In this document: one piece after another, positions 1 to 7,936 of the stretch
Layout of the letters: every line of letters begins with the position of its first letter
Numbering within the stretch: position 1 is the stretch's first letter
NCBI GenBank assembly: GCA_017407835.1
Contig: JAFQVV010000026.1
Span: 62,001-126,000 of the forward strand
Length of the DNA: 64,000 bases
Direction: 5' to 3'
From: Clostridia bacterium
GTDB lineage: Bacteria > Bacillota > Clostridia > Oscillospirales > CAG-272
Translations under genes and position numbers: made by a program
The notes under the pieces: model-generated
Told to the model about the DNA's origin: nothing
What the model saw: the letters and a program-made list of their open reading frames with translations, nothing else
The model's database searches: none

Positions 1-1761
1 AGAAAGCATTGATGTGGGGGCGCCGCAATAATGCTTTTTGGCAATGAGTGCCGCACCAAACGCGCCCATAAGTCCGGAGATGTCGGGACAAACAGCCTCA
101 ACACCGGCAACCGTCTCGAATGCACGCAGGACAGCCTTGTTATGGAACGTGCCGCCTTGCACGACAATATGCTTGCCCAAATCCCCGGCGTTTGAGAGCT
201 TGATTACCTTAAAGAGCGCGTTTTTGATCACCGAATAAGCCAGCCCCGCGGAAATATCGGATACTGTAGCCCCCTCTTTCTGCGCCTGCTTGACGTTTGA
301 ATTCATAAACACGGTGCATCGCGTTCCCAGATCAACGGGATTTTGTGCAAACAGTGCTTCGTTGGCAAAGGCCTCTGCTGTGTATCCCAGTGAATTGGCG
401 AAATTTTCAATGAACGAGCCGCATCCCGAGGAGCAGGCTTCATTGAGCAGAATGGTGTCCACCGTGCCGTTTTTGAGCTTGATGCACTTCATGTCCTGAC
501 CGCCGATATCCAGTACGCAATCCACACGGGGATCAAAAAATGCGGCAGCGGTACAGTGGGCAATGGTTTCCACTTCACCCTCGTCCAGGCTGAATGCAGA
601 TTTGAACAGCGCCTCACCGTAACCCGTCGAGCAGGAGCGGACGATATGTGCATCGGCAGGCATCACTTCGCTCAGCGCGCTGATTGCCGTTTTTGCCGCG
701 GCCAGCGGATTGCCTTGATTGTTGGCATAGTAAGCGTACAGCAGCTCGCCGTTGGTGCCGATGAGTGTCAGCTTTGTTGTTGTAGAGCCGGCATCGATGC
801 CGAGAAAACAGTCCCCGCTGTAGGTCTTGATATCGGCCTTTGGTAGAATTGCTCGATTATGCCTGTCCATAAACTGTCGATATGCATCTTCATCGGCAAA
901 GAGGGCAGGGAGACGCGGCATTTCAAATGACACCTCTACACCGCGATCAAGCTTGGCAATGAGTTCATCGATTGCAATGGGATCGGATTTGTTTGCCTTC
1001 AGCGCAGCGCCGAGTGCGGCAAACAGATGCGCGTTTTCTGGATCGACCGTCGTCTCGGGGGTGAGCTTGAGTGTACGGATGAAGGCTTTTTTCAGTTCCG
1101 GCAGGAAATGCAGAGGACCGCCTAAAAAAGCCACACAGCCGCGGATAGGCTTTCCGCACGCCAAGCCGGAGATGGTCTGGTTGACCACCGCTTGAAAGAT
1201 GGAGGCGGCGAGATCGGCCTTGGTTGCGCCTTCATTGATGAGCGGTTGGATATCGGTTTTGGCAAATACGCCGCAGCGTGCGGCAATGGGGTAAATTTGT
1301 TTGTAATTTTCCGCCTCTTTGTTCAGCCCCGCCGCATCGGTTTGCAAAAGCGCTGCCATTTGATCGATAAAGGATCCCGTTCCGCCCGCACAAACGCCGT
1401 TCATGCGCTCTTCCAGTCCGCCGCTGAAATAGATAATTTTTGCGTCTTCACCGCCAAGCTCAATGGCGACATCGGTCTGCGGTGCAATGTGCTGCAATGC
1501 CGCCGCCACGGCGACGACCTCTTGCTCAAAATCAATATTAAGCGCTTTCCCGAGATTGATGGAGCCAGACCCTGTGATTTGCGCGCAAAGCGTACAGCCG
1601 CCAACGGTTTGCTTTGCATCCCGCAGCAGATCTGCTAAGGTTTGCTGCGTATGTGCTCCGTGACGGCGGTAATTGTCGTAGATAATGTGATCGGTATCAT
1701 CGATCAAAACCAGTTTGACTGTTGTGGAGCCGATATCAATACCGGCGCGGTAACTTGGCAT
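1..1761 (-). CDS. Acyl-CoA dehydratase activase (BadF/BcrA/HgdC family), C-terminal part outside the window
   Basis: Members of this ATPase family use ATP to inject an electron into radical 2-hydroxyacyl-CoA dehydratases or aryl-CoA reductases. The 587 residues in the window hold two actin-like (ASKHA) modules. The first opens with [11 protein letters not shown] (about residues 6-16) and has the Fe-S cysteine motifs CAGGTGSF (about 123) and RCGVFAKTD. The second opens with [11 protein letters not shown] and has CSSGCGSF and RCTVFMN. Tandem activase modules are typical of the very long (around 1,400 aa) fused proteins of Clostridia, so the missing 3' part may carry dehydratase-like domains; this is inference. 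The ATG at 1761 is set by a GGAGG box just upstream. The gene is divergent from the TetR operon. Family assignment is firm, the substrate is unknown. Confidence 0.9.
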   Translation of the reverse strand, partial: MPSYRAGIDIGSTTVKLVLIDDTDHIIYDNYRRHGAHTQQTLADLLRDAKQTVGGCTLCAQITGSGSINLGKALNIDFEQEVVAVAAALQHIAPQTDVAIELGGEDAKIIYFSGGLEERMNGVCAGGTGSFIDQMAALLQTDAAGLNKEAENYKQIYPIAARCGVFAKTDIQPLINEGATKADLAASIFQAVVNQTISGLACGKPIRGCVAFLGGPLHFLPELKKAFIRTLKLTPETTVDPENAHLFAALGAALKANKSDPIAIDELIAKLDRGVEVSFEMPRLPALFADEDAYRQFMDRHNRAILPKADIKTYSGDCFLGIDAGSTTTKLTLIGTNGELLYAYYANNQGNPLAAAKTAISALSEVMPADAHIVRSCSTGYGEALFKSAFSLDEGEVETIAHCTAAAFFDPRVDCVLDIGGQDMKCIKLKNGTVDTILLNEACSSGCGSFIENFANSLGYTAEAFANEALFAQNPVDLGTRCTVFMNSNVKQAQKEGATVSDISAGLAYSVIKNALFKVIKLSNAGDLGKHIVVQGGTFHNKAVLRAFETVAGVEAVCPDISGLMGAFGAALIAKKHYCGAPTSMLS

Positions 1762-1883
1762 AGGGGATGTCCTCCGTAAGGGCTGCCCACTTGATCTTAC
1801 CTATATATGATGAAGGTATAATCTAATTATGGTTGTGGCAGCGACCTGCTGTGTTGTCCTGTATTGGCGTAGAACTATGTACC

Positions 1884-1912
1884 ATTATACGCAGAAAATG
1901 TGTCTAAATCAA
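1884..1912 (-). promoter_or_regulatory. Sigma-A-type promoter of the activase gene
   Basis: On the minus strand TTGATT (1907-1912) and TATAAT (1884-1889) are separated by 17 bp and point at the activase gene about 120 nt downstream. Confidence 0.6.
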
Positions 1913-1992
1913 CCAAACAGTTGAAATTTGTGCCGTTTTTTCTGCCGATTGGCAAAAAAACACCAATATACACACCGTTTTGGCCATTTCTA

Positions 1993-2043
1993 TTGACTTG
2001 TCCGATCCAAAACAGTATAATAAACTTAAATGAACATGTTCAT
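1993..2043 (+). promoter_or_regulatory. TetR operon promoter with overlapping palindromic operator
   Basis: TTGACT (1993-1998) and TATAAT (2016-2021) lie 17 bp apart. A perfect 14-bp palindrome, ATGAACATGTTCAT (2030-2043), covers the expected transcription start. This is the usual place and form of a TetR-family operator, so autorepression by the next gene is likely. Binding is inferred, not shown. Confidence 0.75.
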
Positions 2044-2061
2044 AATCCGCAGGAGATATCT

Positions 2062-2586
2062 ATGCCCAAAATTCTTGAAAATGTGCGCGAACAATTGTTG
2101 GCCGAAGCCGCAAGACAAGTGATTGAATATGGTTACGCCCAAACCACCATGCGCTCGGTCGCCGCAGCATGCAGCTTGGGTGTTGGAACGGTGTATAATT
2201 ACTTTCCATCGAAAGATATGCTGATTGCATCCTGTATGCTGGAGGATTGGCAGTGTTGTTTGCAGTTGATGGGACAGGCACCATGCGGCGATACAAAAGC
2301 CTTTTTGTACGGGATATATTCTGCCATTCGTCATTTCTCTCAAAAATACGCAAAGCTTTTTTCTGATGCGGATGCGGCAAAAGTCTTTTCCTCCGTCGCG
2401 GGTGAGCGGCATATACAGCTTCGTGATCAGTTGGCGCAAATTATCCTTCCCATTTGCGATAACTCCCCCATACCCAACAAAGCGTTTTTGGCTTCTTTCA
2501 TCGCCGAAGAAATGCTCCGTTGGATAATGGAAGGCACTGACTTTGAAGAAATTTCCCCTGTTTTTCTGCAGTTGTTAAAAAAATAA
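2062..2586 (+). CDS. TetR/AcrR family transcriptional regulator
   Basis: A 174-residue regulator and the first gene of the operon. The N-terminal helix-turn-helix is typical: VIEYGYAQTTMRSVAAACSL followed by GVGTVYNYFPSKDMLI at about residues 17-52. The C-terminal part is the variable ligand-binding and dimerisation domain. An upstream in-frame ATG exists at 1900, but the ATG at 2062 has an AGGAG box 7 nt away and follows the promoter and operator at 1993-2043, so that start is used. It probably represses the four downstream genes until their substrate or a related ligand binds. The ligand is unknown; a hydrophobic molecule would suit the operon content. Confidence 0.88.
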   Translation: MPKILENVREQLLAEAARQVIEYGYAQTTMRSVAAACSLGVGTVYNYFPSKDMLIASCMLEDWQCCLQLMGQAPCGDTKAFLYGIYSAIRHFSQKYAKLFSDADAAKVFSSVAGERHIQLRDQLAQIILPICDNSPIPNKAFLASFIAEEMLRWIMEGTDFEEISPVFLQLLKK

Positions 2587-2604
2587 TATAAAGGAGACAA
2601 AATC

Positions 2605-3534
2605 ATGAGCAGTTTCGAAAACCTTCGCATCGTGGACAATTTCTATCAGACCTCCCTGTTTTTTCCGATGCCTACCGTGATCATTAGTACCCTCTGTGAG
2701 GACGGTAGAACCAATCTCGGCCCATACTCGTTGGTGCAGCCTTATTATGTTGCAGGCAAGGATTACTACGCCATGCTTCTGTGCTGCCGCAATTCCTCCA
2801 ACACCGCGCAGAATATTCTGCGCAACGGCAAGTGTGCGCTCAATTTTATCCATGATGATCCCAAAATGTTCAAGGAAGCAGTTAAGCTTTCCTGGCCCGG
2901 CGACAAGCCTTCGGAGAAAATGCCCAAGTGCAACTTCAAGCTTGAGACGAGCATGATCGAAGAGGAAAACGCTGAGGATAAGCGCCCCATGGTGATGACC
3001 GATGCCATTCAGGTCATCGAATGCACATGGATGCGCGAGCTTGACGGTGCGGACAAGGACTTGGCGGGTGAGCTGAACGGTTACGAGCCGCCTTATCACG
3101 ACTTCAACGGTATTACCAGTAAATTCGGAGCGCACTTTATTCTTCGTGTGGATAAAATCCTGATGAAGAAAAAGTACAGCGATGCCATCATCAACGGTGT
3201 CAGGGCGAAAGATTTTCCCGCGCTGCCGGTTGATTATGGCTACCGTGACAGCAAAAACTTCTGGTTCCACCGCAAAACGCGGATGCGTGCCGAGCTGCTG
3301 CAGATGCGCCAGGCTTCGCTTGAGTCGGTGCGCTATGCCGCCGACCGCGCCGATGATAAAATCAAATTCACCGATGATGCACTGATGACCATCCTCGGGG
3401 TGCCGCGTGTCTTTTTATCGGTTGTGCTCAAGGGGTGCATCGAATGGGCAAGAGAAAACAATGTTGAGCTGATCACGGCAGAGCACATGAAGATCATCAA
3501 CGATAAACGCGCAAAAGAAAAAAATAAGAAGTAA
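2605..3534 (+). CDS. Flavin-reductase-like FMN-binding protein with C-terminal PCP_red-like domain
   Basis: Of the 309 residues, about 1-190 resemble the FMN-binding split barrel of the flavin reductase/DIM6-NTAB family (VIISTLCEDGRTNLGPYSLV near residue 25, then RNSSNTAQNI). A basic linker follows. The last 45 residues (DDALMTILGVPRVFLSVVLK, then a helix with IEWARE and ITAEHM) resemble the small domain of protochlorophyllide-reductase-type proteins (PCP_red). The split barrel suggests flavin-dependent reduction or electron transfer to a partner. The RBS is AAAGGAG and the gene starts 18 nt after the TetR gene. Its position ahead of two NAD(P)-type reductases suggests one of several steps in reducing a small molecule. 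The substrate cannot be told from sequence. Confidence 0.75.
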   Translation: MSSFENLRIVDNFYQTSLFFPMPTVIISTLCEDGRTNLGPYSLVQPYYVAGKDYYAMLLCCRNSSNTAQNILRNGKCALNFIHDDPKMFKEAVKLSWPGDKPSEKMPKCNFKLETSMIEEENAEDKRPMVMTDAIQVIECTWMRELDGADKDLAGELNGYEPPYHDFNGITSKFGAHFILRVDKILMKKKYSDAIINGVRAKDFPALPVDYGYRDSKNFWFHRKTRMRAELLQMRQASLESVRYAADRADDKIKFTDDALMTILGVPRVFLSVVLKGCIEWARENNVELITAEHMKIINDKRAKEKNKK

Positions 3535-3554
3535 AAAACAAAGGAGGAATTATC

Positions 3555-4406
3555 ATGAAAGTTGTACTTGCGGGCGCATACGGCAATCTCGGTGCCGATA
3601 TTTTCAAAACCTTGCTGGCGCACGGGCATGAGGTTGTCGCAGCAGATATGGCAGAACGTGACCTCGGTGTGGAGGGGAACTTCTCCTTCCGTCAGATTGA
3701 TGTCACAAACCCCGAGAGCCTGCGCGGTCTGTGCGACGGTGCCGATGTTGTCATCACCACCGTTGGGCTGACCAAAACCTCTGCAACTGTAACCAATTAT
3801 GAGATTGACTATCAGGGTAATCTCAACCTGCTCAATGAGGCCAAGGCTGCAGGGGTGAAGAATTTTGCCTATATCTCGGTCATCAAGGCAGACAAAGCCC
3901 CCAAGGTCCCCATGCTGCACGCAAAATATCTCTTTGAGGAAGAGCTCAAGAAGAGCGGTATCACCTATTGTATCACCCGCCCCACGGGATATTTCTATGA
4001 TATTGTCAAAGTATTCAAGCCGATGATTGAGAAGGGCGAGGTTACGCTGCTCGGCAAGAAACCCGTTCACGCCAATGTCATCTCAACCGAGGATTTCGCC
4101 GATTTTATTGTTGCGCATATGTGCGATGAGAATAAGATGTACGACATCGGCGGCAGGGAAATCTATTCCTACGAGGAGATTGCCAACCTGTGCTTTGCCG
4201 CGGCAGGCAAGGAGCCCGTGATCAAACGTGCCCCCGCTTTCCTTTTCGATGTGCTTGCTTTTGTCAATAAACTCAAGAAGAACGGAAAAGACGCAATTCT
4301 TCGTTTCTCCAAATGGACGCTGACCGAAGAGATGGTCGGCTCTACCATCCATGGTGATATGAGCTTCGCCGAATACATCAAAGACAGCTTTAAGGAGGAA
4401 AAATAA
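3555..4406 (+). CDS. NAD(P)-binding atypical short-chain dehydrogenase (NmrA/epimerase-like)
   Basis: A 283-residue Rossmann protein. The dinucleotide-binding turn is at residues 7-14 (GAYGNLGA), and an acidic residue at the end of beta-2 (VAADM) may favour NAD. It has the ITTVGLT strand, YISVIKADKAP, and a late YDIGGREIYSYEEIANL segment as in complex-I-subunit-like/NmrA atypical SDRs. A classical YxxxK pair is not obvious. It may oxidise or reduce a hydroxyl/keto group, or bind cofactor only. It has a strong AAGGAGG RBS and is followed after 2 nt by the DUF1295 gene. In this context a 3-hydroxysteroid dehydrogenase-like or related role is possible but unproven. Confidence 0.8.
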   Translation: MKVVLAGAYGNLGADIFKTLLAHGHEVVAADMAERDLGVEGNFSFRQIDVTNPESLRGLCDGADVVITTVGLTKTSATVTNYEIDYQGNLNLLNEAKAAGVKNFAYISVIKADKAPKVPMLHAKYLFEEELKKSGITYCITRPTGYFYDIVKVFKPMIEKGEVTLLGKKPVHANVISTEDFADFIVAHMCDENKMYDIGGREIYSYEEIANLCFAAAGKEPVIKRAPAFLFDVLAFVNKLKKNGKDAILRFSKWTLTEEMVGSTIHGDMSFAEYIKDSFKEEK

Positions 4407-4408
4407 GT

Positions 4409-5218
4409 ATGCCTTGGTCACTTTTGGGGATTCTTTTTGCCGTTTGCGCTGTGATGTGCTGCGTCGGCTTTTATAAGTTTGTCTATTTTCTTTCCATCGG
4501 TTACGGCTTCGCCGTTGCCGGTGGAGGAATTGCCGTTTTCGTGATGTATCTGCTCAATCCCACTGCCACACCGATCTGGATTGTGCTTGTACAGATGTTC
4601 CTCTTTATCGCGTACGGTGCTCGCCTCTCGGGCTTTCTGCTTGTCCGTGAGCTGAAAAATGTTTCGTTCAAGAAAACCGATGTTGCAAAGGACACCCTCG
4701 CCAAAAACAACGAAAAGAAGATGCCCATCTTCGTCCTGGTGACGATCTGGCTTGTGGTTGCCGTGCTCTATGTGGCACAGGTCAGCCCCATGCTCTTCCG
4801 CTTTGATAATGGTTCTGCCGATATTATTGTGCCGATCGTTGGTTTTGTCATCTCGATTTTCGGTCTGATTTTGGAGTCTATTGCGGACAATCAAAAATCT
4901 GCGCAGAAAAAGGCGCGCCCTGATATGGTGGCAACCGAGGGACTCTATCGCATTGTCCGTTGTCCCAATTACCTGGGCGAGATCATTTTCTGGACCGGCG
5001 TTTTCATCAGCGGCATTACCGCATATGCTACCGCAGGGCAGTGGATTACCGCTGTTGTCGCTTACATCTGCATTGTATACATTATGTTCAACGGTGCCCA
5101 GCGCCTGGAAAAGAGGCAGATGGCGCGTTACGGTGACAACGAAGCGTACAACACCTACGCCAATAAAACCCCGATTATTATCCCGCTCCTGCCCATCTAT
5201 CATCTCAACAAAAAATAA
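4409..5218 (+). CDS. DUF1295 integral membrane protein, steroid 5-alpha-reductase-like
   Basis: A 269-residue protein with about six or seven hydrophobic segments. The C-terminal half carries the DUF1295/steroid 5-alpha-reductase signature: GLYRIVRCPNYLGEIIFWTG (about residues 178-197), ending with EAYNTYANKTPIIIPLLP. Relatives include eukaryotic steroid 5-alpha reductases, which reduce a C=C bond next to a ketone with NADPH, and bacterial homologues implicated in bile-acid and steroid conversion. The RBS lies in the end of the upstream reductase gene, so translation is probably coupled. The family also resembles isoprenylcysteine methyltransferases, so methyl transfer is an alternative. Reductase activity is inferred from family and neighbours. 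Confidence 0.82.
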   Translation: MPWSLLGILFAVCAVMCCVGFYKFVYFLSIGYGFAVAGGGIAVFVMYLLNPTATPIWIVLVQMFLFIAYGARLSGFLLVRELKNVSFKKTDVAKDTLAKNNEKKMPIFVLVTIWLVVAVLYVAQVSPMLFRFDNGSADIIVPIVGFVISIFGLILESIADNQKSAQKKARPDMVATEGLYRIVRCPNYLGEIIFWTGVFISGITAYATAGQWITAVVAYICIVYIMFNGAQRLEKRQMARYGDNEAYNTYANKTPIIIPLLPIYHLNKK

Positions 5219-5235
5219 GACCGAGGAGAGGAAAA

Positions 5236-5871
5236 ATGAAAGACTTTTCCGTTTCGATGGCGCTTGTCGACTATATCCCCGTCATATTCTTTGCTGCCGC
5301 AGCGGTTATTCTGATGCGCGATCTGTACAACAAAATGAGCAAAGGTGCGTTTGCACTCTTTGCTGCAGGTACGATTGATATCACCTGTGCGGGCGCGTTC
5401 AAGGCAACCTATAAGCTGCTTTATGCGGCGGGTGTGTGCGATTTTGAAGCACTTAACGCCATGTTCTTTCCCGTGCAGTCGATTGGGTTTCTGCTCGCGG
5501 GGATCGGTATTCTTGCCATGCTTGTACATCGTCAATCGAATGCCGCAATGCTTGCCGTGGCACCGCCCGTATTTGGCGGAACATTCGTCTTTGTGGGCTT
5601 GATGGTCGCAGGCCTTGGGTTGATGGATGCTGTCCTCTGCATTCTTTCCGTGAAACTGAAAAAGCCCATTCTTGTTCTGCTCTTTACCCTTTCCTTTGTT
5701 TGCTCACTTTGCATGGGGTATCTTTCCTCCCGGGATTTTGCCGAAGCGTCGATGAACTGGATTGCCGAGGGTGTGAATATCATCGGTCAGGGTGCACTGC
5801 TTGCCGGTGTACTGCTTCTGCATAAGCAAGGCTTGGCGGAACTGCATCTTCGCCCACAAGAAACAGCGTGA
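5236..5871 (+). CDS. Unrecognised integral membrane protein, last gene of the TetR operon
   Basis: A 211-residue protein, hydrophobic almost throughout, with an estimated six transmembrane helices (about residues 10-28, 38-58, 75-95, 100-130, 135-155 and 170-190). There is no signal peptide, cofactor motif or conserved charged cluster that would allow a family call. It follows the DUF1295 gene after 17 nt with a GAGGAG box and is followed by the operon terminator. It may carry or hold the substrate of the reductases in the membrane, but nothing in its sequence shows this. Confidence 0.65.
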   Translation: MKDFSVSMALVDYIPVIFFAAAAVILMRDLYNKMSKGAFALFAAGTIDITCAGAFKATYKLLYAAGVCDFEALNAMFFPVQSIGFLLAGIGILAMLVHRQSNAAMLAVAPPVFGGTFVFVGLMVAGLGLMDAVLCILSVKLKKPILVLLFTLSFVCSLCMGYLSSRDFAEASMNWIAEGVNIIGQGALLAGVLLLHKQGLAELHLRPQETA

Positions 5872-5890
5872 TTTTACCAAATAACTGTCG

Positions 5891-5922
5891 GGGTGCTGCG
5901 CGATTCACGCAGCATCCTTTTT
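5891..5922 (+). terminator. Intrinsic terminator of the TetR operon
   Basis: GGGTGCTGCG (5891-5900), a 7-nt loop and CGCAGCATCC (5908-5917) form a stem with one G-U pair, followed by TTTTT. Confidence 0.75.
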
Positions 5923-5967
5923 CTTTTGCGCCCCAGCAAAAGAAATTGCGTTTTTGGCTCACTCCTC

Positions 5968-5996
5968 TTGACAACTTCGCCCGGACGAAGTATAAT
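5968..5996 (+). promoter_or_regulatory. Consensus promoter of the two-HTH regulator gene
   Basis: TTGACA (5968-5973) and TATAAT (5991-5996) are both perfect and 17 bp apart. The spacer holds a degenerate copy of the palindrome that repeats downstream. A promoter this strong needs repression, which fits the operator array. Confidence 0.85.
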
Positions 5997-6091
5997 ATAA
6001 ATACTTAGATTCGTTCGAACGAAGTGCGGTCTGTGAGACGCCGTTCGTTCGAACGAACTGAAATTTGAGACAAGCGCTTCGTTCGAACGAA
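5975..6091 (+). promoter_or_regulatory. Array of four palindromic operators at exact 34-bp spacing
   Basis: Three identical perfect palindromes TTCGTTCGAACGAA lie at 6010-6023, 6044-6057 and 6078-6091. A degenerate copy, TTCGCCCGGACGAA, lies at 5976-5989, inside the promoter spacer. Their centres (5982.5, 6016.5, 6050.5, 6084.5) are each exactly 34 bp apart, while the 20-bp intervals between them are unlike one another. The three perfect copies sit at or downstream of the expected transcription start, in the 5' untranslated region of the regulator gene. This looks like a cooperative repressor array. The likely binder is the product of the next gene (inference). Confidence 0.8.
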
Positions 6092-6126
6092 TCTGCCCGG
6101 AGCGCATGGCGTTTTAGCGAAGCAAA

Positions 6127-7356
6127 ATGGATGAGGCGAAAATGGAAAAAATAACCGTACAGCAAGCGGCGGAAAAATGGGGCGTTACCCCACGCCGTGT
6201 ACAAGACCTCTGCCGTCGCGGCGAGATAAAGGGAGCAATTTTATGGCATCGTTCGTGGATGATTCCCGAAGATGCGGTATATCCCCGGTGTACAACCCAA
6301 GATATCGATCAGCCGTTGCCCCGTAAAACCCCGTTTTTGCATATGACCGATCTTTACCGAACGCCCGGCAGTGCCGAAGCGAGTATTGATCAGCTGTCGT
6401 ATAATCACGAGGCTCAAGTGCTTTTGTCGGCAGAAATTGCCTATTCCCGAGGGGATATTGAAAAGGTTTACCAAAATGCAAAATATCTGTTGGCAAAGCA
6501 CTCCGGATTTTATGCTGTTCTTTCAGGAGGAATGCTGCTGGCACTGTGCGCGATATGGCGAGGAGATCTTGATCTGTGGAGACAGGCAAAGATACACATA
6601 TTTGAGGCACCTGCCCAAAATGATACCGACAGAGATATTGTTTCGTTTACGATTGCTGCCGTGGACTGTATGCTGTATGATGTGAACTCTTTCCCCGAAT
6701 GGTTCAAAATCGGGAATTTTGAGCTTTTGCCTCCTGATGCTCTGCCTGCAGCAAAGATATATTATGCCAAATATTTGTATACGGCAGCGTACGCGTTGGC
6801 TACAAAACAGATTGAAGTGCCGGGTGTTGAGGGGCTTGCGCTGATGGCTATGCTTCCGTATACCATTGAGCCGATGATTTCTCAGGCATGTGCCGATAAC
6901 TCGATTATCTGCGAGATTTATCTGCGTATGATTTGTGCCGTTGTTTATCACACCATCGGCGATGATACGCAGGCGGTTCGCCATATTGACCGTGCCATTG
7001 ATTTAGCACTCCCCGATAGGCTCTACGGTATTCTTGCCGAATATTGCCGCCTGCTGGGCTCTATGTTGGAGAAGCGTGTCTGCCGAGTAGATCCACAGGC
7101 ATGGGAAACGATAAAATCACTCTATAAAACGTACAGTACGGGATGGTCATTTTTGAGCGGAAGTGTTCGCGGCCGCCGCATTGTTACAACACTCTCACTC
7201 AAGGAGCGCGAAGTTGCCAAGCTTGCCGCTTTCGGCATGAGCAATCCCGAAATTGCCGAAAAATTGCACATGTCGCTTCCGGCCGTAAAACAGGCTATTC
7301 GTATTACTGCCGAAAAGTCGGGCGTCAGCAGAGGTGAATTTGCCACCATTCTCTGA
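6127..7356 (+). CDS. Regulator with N-terminal excisionase/MerR-like HTH and C-terminal LuxR-type HTH
   Basis: A 409-residue protein. Residues 6-50 (TVQQAAEKWGVTPRRVQDLC, then IKGAILWHRSWMIPEDA) form a HTH_17/excisionase-like DNA-binding fold. The middle (about 60-345) is helical, tetratricopeptide-like in feel, and probably senses a signal or mediates oligomerisation. The end (about 355-409: SLKEREVAKLAAFGMSNPEI, then AEKLHMSLPAVKQAI) is a GerE/LuxR-type HTH. There is no receiver domain, so it is not a classical response regulator. Two start codons are possible, 6127 and 6142 (ATGGAAAAAATAACC); neither has a strong Shine-Dalgarno box. It sits behind the four-operator array and ahead of the Cys-rich and giant surface-protein genes, which it may control. 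Its target is not proven. Confidence 0.75.
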   Translation: MDEAKMEKITVQQAAEKWGVTPRRVQDLCRRGEIKGAILWHRSWMIPEDAVYPRCTTQDIDQPLPRKTPFLHMTDLYRTPGSAEASIDQLSYNHEAQVLLSAEIAYSRGDIEKVYQNAKYLLAKHSGFYAVLSGGMLLALCAIWRGDLDLWRQAKIHIFEAPAQNDTDRDIVSFTIAAVDCMLYDVNSFPEWFKIGNFELLPPDALPAAKIYYAKYLYTAAYALATKQIEVPGVEGLALMAMLPYTIEPMISQACADNSIICEIYLRMICAVVYHTIGDDTQAVRHIDRAIDLALPDRLYGILAEYCRLLGSMLEKRVCRVDPQAWETIKSLYKTYSTGWSFLSGSVRGRRIVTTLSLKEREVAKLAAFGMSNPEIAEKLHMSLPAVKQAIRITAEKSGVSRGEFATIL

Positions 7357-7529
7357 GGAATATATCTTTTGATGGGATTAACAGATATATAACCTTGGAA
7401 AAGGCGCTCAAAAATAGAGCCGAAAAAAGTGGTTTTGGGTAATACTCAAAATTTTGGAAATCTGCTATACTATTTACAACATGAAATGGTATGGCAGATT
7501 TTTCTGTCCAATGTCAGAAAGGAGACGGG

Positions 7530-7895
7530 ATGTTTAGTACTTTTGTATCCCAGGCGGCGCATGAAAGCGAACGTGTCCCCCGCGAAGGTGAGCTTTACCG
7601 GCTGGTAAATATTCACGGGAAGAGCTTTGCACTTCATTACGGATATTATGCGGAATGTGATCGGATAAATCCATTGGCTTCACCGATTCCCATTTATCCC
7701 GATTTTATCGAAGAGCCGCAATACACGGATGAAGGTTTTGCATTTGTCACCATGATGCAGGATGCATGTCAACACTTTGACGGCAAAGCCGATCGGGACA
7801 ATGATTGCAGCGGATGTGGGTATTTCAGCCGCTGTGAAGAATTGTTTGGCATCTGTACCTGCCAGGCGAACAAAAAGAAAACCAACGGTGAATGA
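7530..7895 (+). CDS. Small protein with C-terminal cysteine cluster
   Basis: A 121-residue protein whose start is fixed by an AAAGGAG box 7 nt before the ATG at 7530; the longer in-frame reading from 7491 lacks one. There is no signal peptide or membrane segment. The C-terminal 30 residues hold five cysteines in CxxCxxxxxCxxxxxxCxC spacing (DCSGCGYFSRCEELFGICTC), which could bind a metal or an Fe-S cluster. I do not recognise the family. It ends 41 nt before the giant SLH protein start, so the two may be co-transcribed from a promoter whose TATACT -10 box is at 7466-7471; no good -35 is visible, so an activator may be needed. Confidence 0.65.
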   Translation: MFSTFVSQAAHESERVPREGELYRLVNIHGKSFALHYGYYAECDRINPLASPIPIYPDFIEEPQYTDEGFAFVTMMQDACQHFDGKADRDNDCSGCGYFSRCEELFGICTCQANKKKTNGE

Positions 7896-7936
7896 AACGA
7901 AAAAGAAAAAACATATCAATAAATTGGAGGTTATTT

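Noticed and set aside
1401-1663. Several short frames within the activase gene
   Set aside because: All are out-of-frame shadows of a gene with two complete actin-like modules.
5975-6091. CRISPR-like reading of the repeated 14-bp palindromes
   Set aside because: Repeats are too short and perfectly palindromic, spacers are 20 bp, and no cas gene is near; operators explain them better.
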